From the NCBI GenBank assembly GCA_030583705.1, contig CP129471.1:362506-426505 (forward strand): a stretch of DNA of 64,000 nt, written 5' to 3'. The position numbers and the translations under genes are program-made. Below are positions 60,743 to 64,000 of the stretch, piece by piece; positions within the stretch are counted from its first letter, which is position 1, and each line of letters begins with the position of its first letter. Below the pieces are notes generated by a model. It saw nothing but the letters and a program-made list of their open reading frames with translations. It was not told the origin of the DNA and ran no database searches. This DNA comes from Patescibacteria group bacterium (GTDB lineage: Bacteria > Patescibacteriota > Patescibacteriia > Patescibacteriales > Patescibacteriaceae).

Positions 60743-60767
60743 TAAAAAACAAAAAACAATTAAAACA

Positions 60768-61112
60768 ATGGAAAAAATTACAGCCAAAACAGTTAACGCG
60801 TGCCTAGACCAACTAAGCCTGATAGTATTAATAGTAGTATGTGGAGGCCATATATTATTTGCTACTGTGTTATTTACTGCATTGATTTATATTGAGGTTA
60901 ATACAGAAGGATTTAATTGGATGCTTGCTATATTTTCTTTAACTCTACTTTGTATATTAGGGCTCTTATTAATCTTATTAAGAAAAGTCGTTTATAAATT
61001 CATGATCATACTAATATACATTTTCAAAAACAACATGGATTATTCTCTAGAAAAAAATGTAGAGGAGCTAATAGGTAAAGAAAAAAAGAGAGAAGAAGTG
61101 TCTTATATTTAA
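60768..61112 (+). CDS. Hypothetical two-helix membrane protein with structured leader
   Basis: A 114-residue protein not recognised. It has a short N-terminal part (EKITAKTVNACLDQLS), two hydrophobic segments (about 18-42 and 52-72), a third weaker one near 76-88, and a charged C-terminal tail (LEKNVEELIGKEKKREE). The ATG at 60768 is chosen because the longer reading frame from 60690 would run through the leader hairpin. The promoter is near-consensus. Position and leader match the 223-aa gene on the other side of recR-ybaB-dnaB. Confidence 0.6.
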   Translation: MEKITAKTVNACLDQLSLIVLIVVCGGHILFATVLFTALIYIEVNTEGFNWMLAIFSLTLLCILGLLLILLRKVVYKFMIILIYIFKNNMDYSLEKNVEELIGKEKKREEVSYI

Positions 61113-61120
61113 AACAGTTT

Positions 61121-61150
61121 AAAGCGGTCAAAAAGACCGCTTTTTTATTT
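61121..61150 (+). terminator. Terminator after the 114-aa gene
   Basis: AAAGCGGTC-AAAAA-GACCGCTTT followed by TTTATTT. Confidence 0.88.
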
Positions 61151-61199
61151 CCTTAAACTTTGCTATACTTATAAATAACTAAATAAAGTCAAAATTCTT

Positions 61200-61802
61200 A
61201 TGAAATATTTACTTTCCTTACTTTTAATTACTCTTTTGGTTAGTACCAGCTTTCTACCTTCGTTTTCTTTAGCCGCTGAACCTTTAGTGGATTCAGATAA
61301 AGACGGACTGGTAGATTATTTAGAGGTTCTGTTTGGCACAGATCCCAATAACCCAGACACTGACGGAGACGGTTATGTGGATGGTTTGGAGGTGGCTATG
61401 GGTTATGATCCTCTTAACCCTTTACCGGTTAAACTTGAAAAAACCATTCTAATAGACACTAAAAAGCAAGAGCTTTACCAACAATTAAAAGGTATTACCA
61501 TAAGGACTCATACCGTTTCCACCGGCAAGCCGTCCATGCCAACCCCCAAAGGGGAGTTTACCATTGCCAATAAAATACCAAGGGCTTGGTCTAAAGCCTA
61601 TGGACTTTGGATGCCTTTTTGGATGGGTTTTAAAAATACCAGAGTAGGTATACACGAACTACCAGAATGGCCTAATGGCTACAAAGAAGGCTCTAACCAT
61701 CTTGGGCAAGCGGTTTCCCATGGTTGTATTAGATTAGCTCCAGTAGCGGCTAAAATAGTCTATGACTGGACTGAAGTTGGTACTAAGGTAATTGTTAAAT
61801 AA
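61200..61802 (+). CDS. L,D-transpeptidase (YkuD) with calcium-binding-type repeats
   Basis: An exported enzyme that cross-links or modifies peptidoglycan at meso-DAP-type residues. It has a signal peptide (about 1-25), then two thrombospondin-3/EF-hand-like loops (DSDKDGLVDYLE, DTDGDGYVDGLE; about residues 31-62) that would bind calcium, then the YkuD domain from about 80 with STGKPSMPTPKGEF and the catalytic Cys in SHGCIRLAP (about 178-186). The length is 200 residues. It provides a beta-lactam-insensitive route next to the D,D-type PBP2 found elsewhere in the window. Confidence 0.9.
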   Translation: MKYLLSLLLITLLVSTSFLPSFSLAAEPLVDSDKDGLVDYLEVLFGTDPNNPDTDGDGYVDGLEVAMGYDPLNPLPVKLEKTILIDTKKQELYQQLKGITIRTHTVSTGKPSMPTPKGEFTIANKIPRAWSKAYGLWMPFWMGFKNTRVGIHELPEWPNGYKEGSNHLGQAVSHGCIRLAPVAAKIVYDWTEVGTKVIVK

Positions 61803-61924
61803 TCTTATCCTGCTAATAACCTTAGAGTTTTAAATATCACTTAAATACTGTAATTATTAATTATTTATCTTATTTATTTTGCTTATCTTTACTCTATTTA
61901 TCCTATATTTATTTATTTTAAAAT

Positions 61925-63193
61925 ATGATTTATCTGGATCACAGCGCTACTACCCCTCTTGACCCTTTAGTTTTTAAGACTATGGAGCCGTATCTTACCA
62001 AAGACTTTGCTAACCCTGCTTCAGTGCATAGTCTTGGACAAAAAGCTTTAAAAGCTTTGGATGATTCAAGATTTATGATCGGGAAAATATTAGAGATAGA
62101 CAAACCTTCTGATCTTATCTTTACCTCAGGAGCCACTGAAGCTAATAATCTTTTAATTAAGGGGGTTGTGCTTGAGAATTTAACAAAATTAGAAAAGTCA
62201 AATAGGAAGTTAAATCGTAAAAAAGGGGAGTATAAAAAGGTTCATATTATTACCACGGCCATTGAACATGATTCTGTTATTGAGCCTTGTCGGACTTTGG
62301 CTTTGGATGACAGGGTTGAGGTAACTTATTTACCAACAGATAAGAAGGGGATTGTCTCGGTTAACTCTTTAATTAAAGCTTTAAAACCTAACACAATCTT
62401 AGTATCCATTGGTTATGTTAACAGCGAGATCGGAGTTATCCAGCCAATTAATAAACTTGGGCGAGCCTTAAAAAAATATAATAAGCATGTTTACAAAACC
62501 TGGCTTAACGCTTCAACGCGCAAAAGAGGAGATAAACCACAACCCATTATCTTTCATACCGACGCCACCCAAGCACCTAATTACTTAAACTGTTCAGTTA
62601 AGAGCCTCTTAGTAGACGCTATGAGTTTATCTGCTCATAAACTATATGGACCAAAAGGTGTGGGAGCTCTTTATTTTAATCATAATTTTTCTTTATCGCC
62701 CCTTTTAAACGGTGGTCACCAAGAAAAGAATCTTCGTTCCGGTACGGTTAATGTACCAGGAGCTATTGGCTTAGCCACTGCCTTATCTTTAGCTGATAAA
62801 AAAAGATCTTTTGAAGTTAAAAGATTAAAGGTTTTACGTATCTTTTTCCTTAGGGAGTTGCATAAAAACTCAGTTGGTTATAAGCTAAATACGCCACTTA
62901 AAGAGAGTGTACCAGGGCATATAAATCTAAGTTTTAAGAAAATAGCTCTATCGGGTGAGGCTTTGTTAGTAGCTTTAGACGAAAAAGGTATAGCTGTTTC
63001 CACTGGCTCAGCCTGTGCTGCTGGCTCAGTATCTGTCTCCAGGGTTTTAAAAGCTTTGGGGTTATCTGATAAAGAAGCTGGTCGCTCTATTAGATTAACT
63101 ATGGGACGGCTAACTGGCAAAAAAGAAATAATTAAAATAGTGGCTGTTTTAAAAAGATTACAAAGACTAAAAAGCAACCATAGTACAAAATAA
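61925..63193 (+). CDS. Cysteine desulfurase (NifS/IscS family)
   Basis: A PLP enzyme that takes sulfur from cysteine for Fe-S clusters and tRNA thiolation. It starts MIYLDHSATTPLDPLV and has FTSGATEANNL, TTAIEHDSVIEP (His stacking on PLP), FHTDATQAPNYL, the PLP-binding Lys in SLSAHKLYGPKG, and the persulfide-forming Cys in STGSACAAGS. The length is 422 residues. Two basic inserts, near residue 85 and near 190, make it a little longer than IscS. No IscU or tRNA-thiolase gene follows directly. Confidence 0.92.
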   Translation: MIYLDHSATTPLDPLVFKTMEPYLTKDFANPASVHSLGQKALKALDDSRFMIGKILEIDKPSDLIFTSGATEANNLLIKGVVLENLTKLEKSNRKLNRKKGEYKKVHIITTAIEHDSVIEPCRTLALDDRVEVTYLPTDKKGIVSVNSLIKALKPNTILVSIGYVNSEIGVIQPINKLGRALKKYNKHVYKTWLNASTRKRGDKPQPIIFHTDATQAPNYLNCSVKSLLVDAMSLSAHKLYGPKGVGALYFNHNFSLSPLLNGGHQEKNLRSGTVNVPGAIGLATALSLADKKRSFEVKRLKVLRIFFLRELHKNSVGYKLNTPLKESVPGHINLSFKKIALSGEALLVALDEKGIAVSTGSACAAGSVSVSRVLKALGLSDKEAGRSIRLTMGRLTGKKEIIKIVAVLKRLQRLKSNHSTK

Positions 63194-63207
63194 TTGTAAT
63201 TATATAT

Positions 63208-63624
63208 ATGAAGATAAAACTAATTAAAATTCTCGGACAATTCCATATTAAAGCGGCAAACTTTAGAAGCTCAGCTAAAGACATGTGGACTGAAAGAATT
63301 GCCTTATGGCCCACTCTAATTTCCGGTCTTTTTGTTTTACTAGCTTGGCTTGGTGCTTTTTTAATAGTTAGGACAGTTGGAGACAACTTAGCTATTCTTC
63401 ACTACAACGTTATCTTTGGTGTTGACTTAATAGGTGATATAAGAAGAGTTCTTTTTATGCCAGCCTTTGGCTCTTTGGTTTTTTGTCTTAATCTTTTTCT
63501 GGCTATCGCTTTATTTGGTAAGAAAGATAAGTTAGCGGCTAACCTTCTAATGTACGGCTCTTTAGCTGTTAATGTTTTAACTTTCATGGGTCTTTATTTT
63601 CTATATATGATTAATTTAAGTTAA
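63208..63624 (+). CDS. Hypothetical membrane protein
   Basis: A 138-residue protein with three hydrophobic segments (about 34-54, 84-104 and 113-135) after a basic N-terminus (KIKLIKILGQFHIKAANF). The family is not recognised. It sits 14 nt after the desulfurase and 6 nt before mraY, so it is part of the same transcript, but neither neighbour reveals a role. Confidence 0.6.
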   Translation: MKIKLIKILGQFHIKAANFRSSAKDMWTERIALWPTLISGLFVLLAWLGAFLIVRTVGDNLAILHYNVIFGVDLIGDIRRVLFMPAFGSLVFCLNLFLAIALFGKKDKLAANLLMYGSLAVNVLTFMGLYFLYMINLS

Positions 63625-63630
63625 AATTTT

Positions 63631-64000
63631 ATGGAAAGTCTGATTATTAAAATACTTTTTCTCTCAAGCTTGGCTTTTATTTTTGCCATGGCTTGGACTC
63701 CTTTGTTAACTAATTTTTTATATAAATACAAGCTAGGTAAAACCATTCGTAATTCCGGTGCCACACCGATCTTTTCCAAACTTCATGCCGCTAAAAGCGG
63801 TACCCCAACCATGGGCGGTGTCTTAATCTGGGGTACTGTACTAGCTTTTGCGGTTTTCTTTTATATCTTTGGTTATAAGCTAAACTGGCCATGGGTTAAC
63901 CAATTTAATTTTCTTTCTAGAGCCGAAACCTGGTTACCTTTGGGAGTCTTAATTTCCTCAGCTGTAGTTGGCTTACTGGATGATTGGCTTGATGTACGGG
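63631..64000 (+). CDS. mraY: Phospho-N-acetylmuramoyl-pentapeptide transferase, N-terminal part (runs off the window)
   Basis: The first 123 codons of MraY, which makes lipid I for peptidoglycan at the membrane. After one membrane helix come GKTIRNSGATPIFSKLHAAKSGTPTMGG, whose KSGTPTMGG is the family signature, a second helix, and VVGLLDDWLDV with the catalytic Asp pair. The reading frame is open to the edge. The ATG at 63631 follows the previous stop by 6 nt. Confidence 0.93.
   Translation, partial: MESLIIKILFLSSLAFIFAMAWTPLLTNFLYKYKLGKTIRNSGATPIFSKLHAAKSGTPTMGGVLIWGTVLAFAVFFYIFGYKLNWPWVNQFNFLSRAETWLPLGVLISSAVVGLLDDWLDVR

Overview
The window looks like chromosome of a Candidate Phyla Radiation (Patescibacteria) bacterium. 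It is AT-rich and tightly packed. Genes are short, Shine-Dalgarno sequences are mostly weak or absent, and many families have the reduced forms common in this group: a prolyl-tRNA synthetase too short to hold the editing insert, a short HrcA and a class I archaeal-type aldolase. Ribosomal protein L1 is present, which argues against the Parcubacteria subgroup reported to lack it. TGA is used as a stop, so the Gracilibacteria/SR1 code is unlikely. The assignment is inference from gene content; no database search was possible.

Layout. 1-3.4 kb: the end of a family 2 glycosyltransferase, then two tandem type IV pilin-like proteins with FISUMP domains. 3.5-9.3 kb: a membrane protein, ScpA-ScpB, a D,D-carboxypeptidase, triosephosphate isomerase, fructose-bisphosphate aldolase and a TPR protein. 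9.3-14.8 kb is accessory-looking: a tRNA-Thr split by a 200-nt group I intron with an extra copy of its 5' half upstream, a membrane protein, an IS481-like element, tRNA-Tyr, rpmG, tRNA-Gly and several unrecognised genes, most with their own promoter or terminator. 15-19.9 kb: GtrA, DNA polymerase III delta prime, a beta-propeller lipoprotein, Frr, RseP and HPF. 19.9-21.9 kb: an AbiE-type toxin-antitoxin pair and an AbrB-like protein. 22-31.2 kb: SecA, small enzymes, SecD (with embedded parvulin-like domains)-SecF, and ProS. 31.3-35.8 kb: the cell-shape operon mreB-mreC-mreD-PBP2. 36.6-43.1 kb: a CIRCE-controlled heat-shock operon hrcA-grpE-hsp20-dnaK-DUF3467-dnaJ, then miaA. 43.1-51.4 kb (minus strand): a 2-hydroxyacid dehydrogenase, gatB, a thymidylate block (dcd-thyX-kinase-tmk) and secE-nusG-rplK-rplA. 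51.6-56.9 kb: membrane proteins, a membrane-anchored Clp ATPase, a WecA-like transferase and rplU. 57-64 kb: recR-ybaB-dnaB flanked by two unknown genes that share a promoter and leader-hairpin layout, then an L,D-transpeptidase, a cysteine desulfurase and the start of mraY.

Together these genes cover peptidoglycan synthesis and cell shape, Sec export, protein quality control, lower glycolysis, dTMP supply and replication. The points most worth a second look are the paired leader structures around recR-dnaB, the intron-bearing tRNA-Thr with its duplicated 5' half, the tandem pilin/FISUMP proteins whose last 65 residues diverge sharply, the SecD-parvulin fusion, and the membrane Clp ATPase with a DnaJ-like zinc finger and a degenerate first ATPase site.
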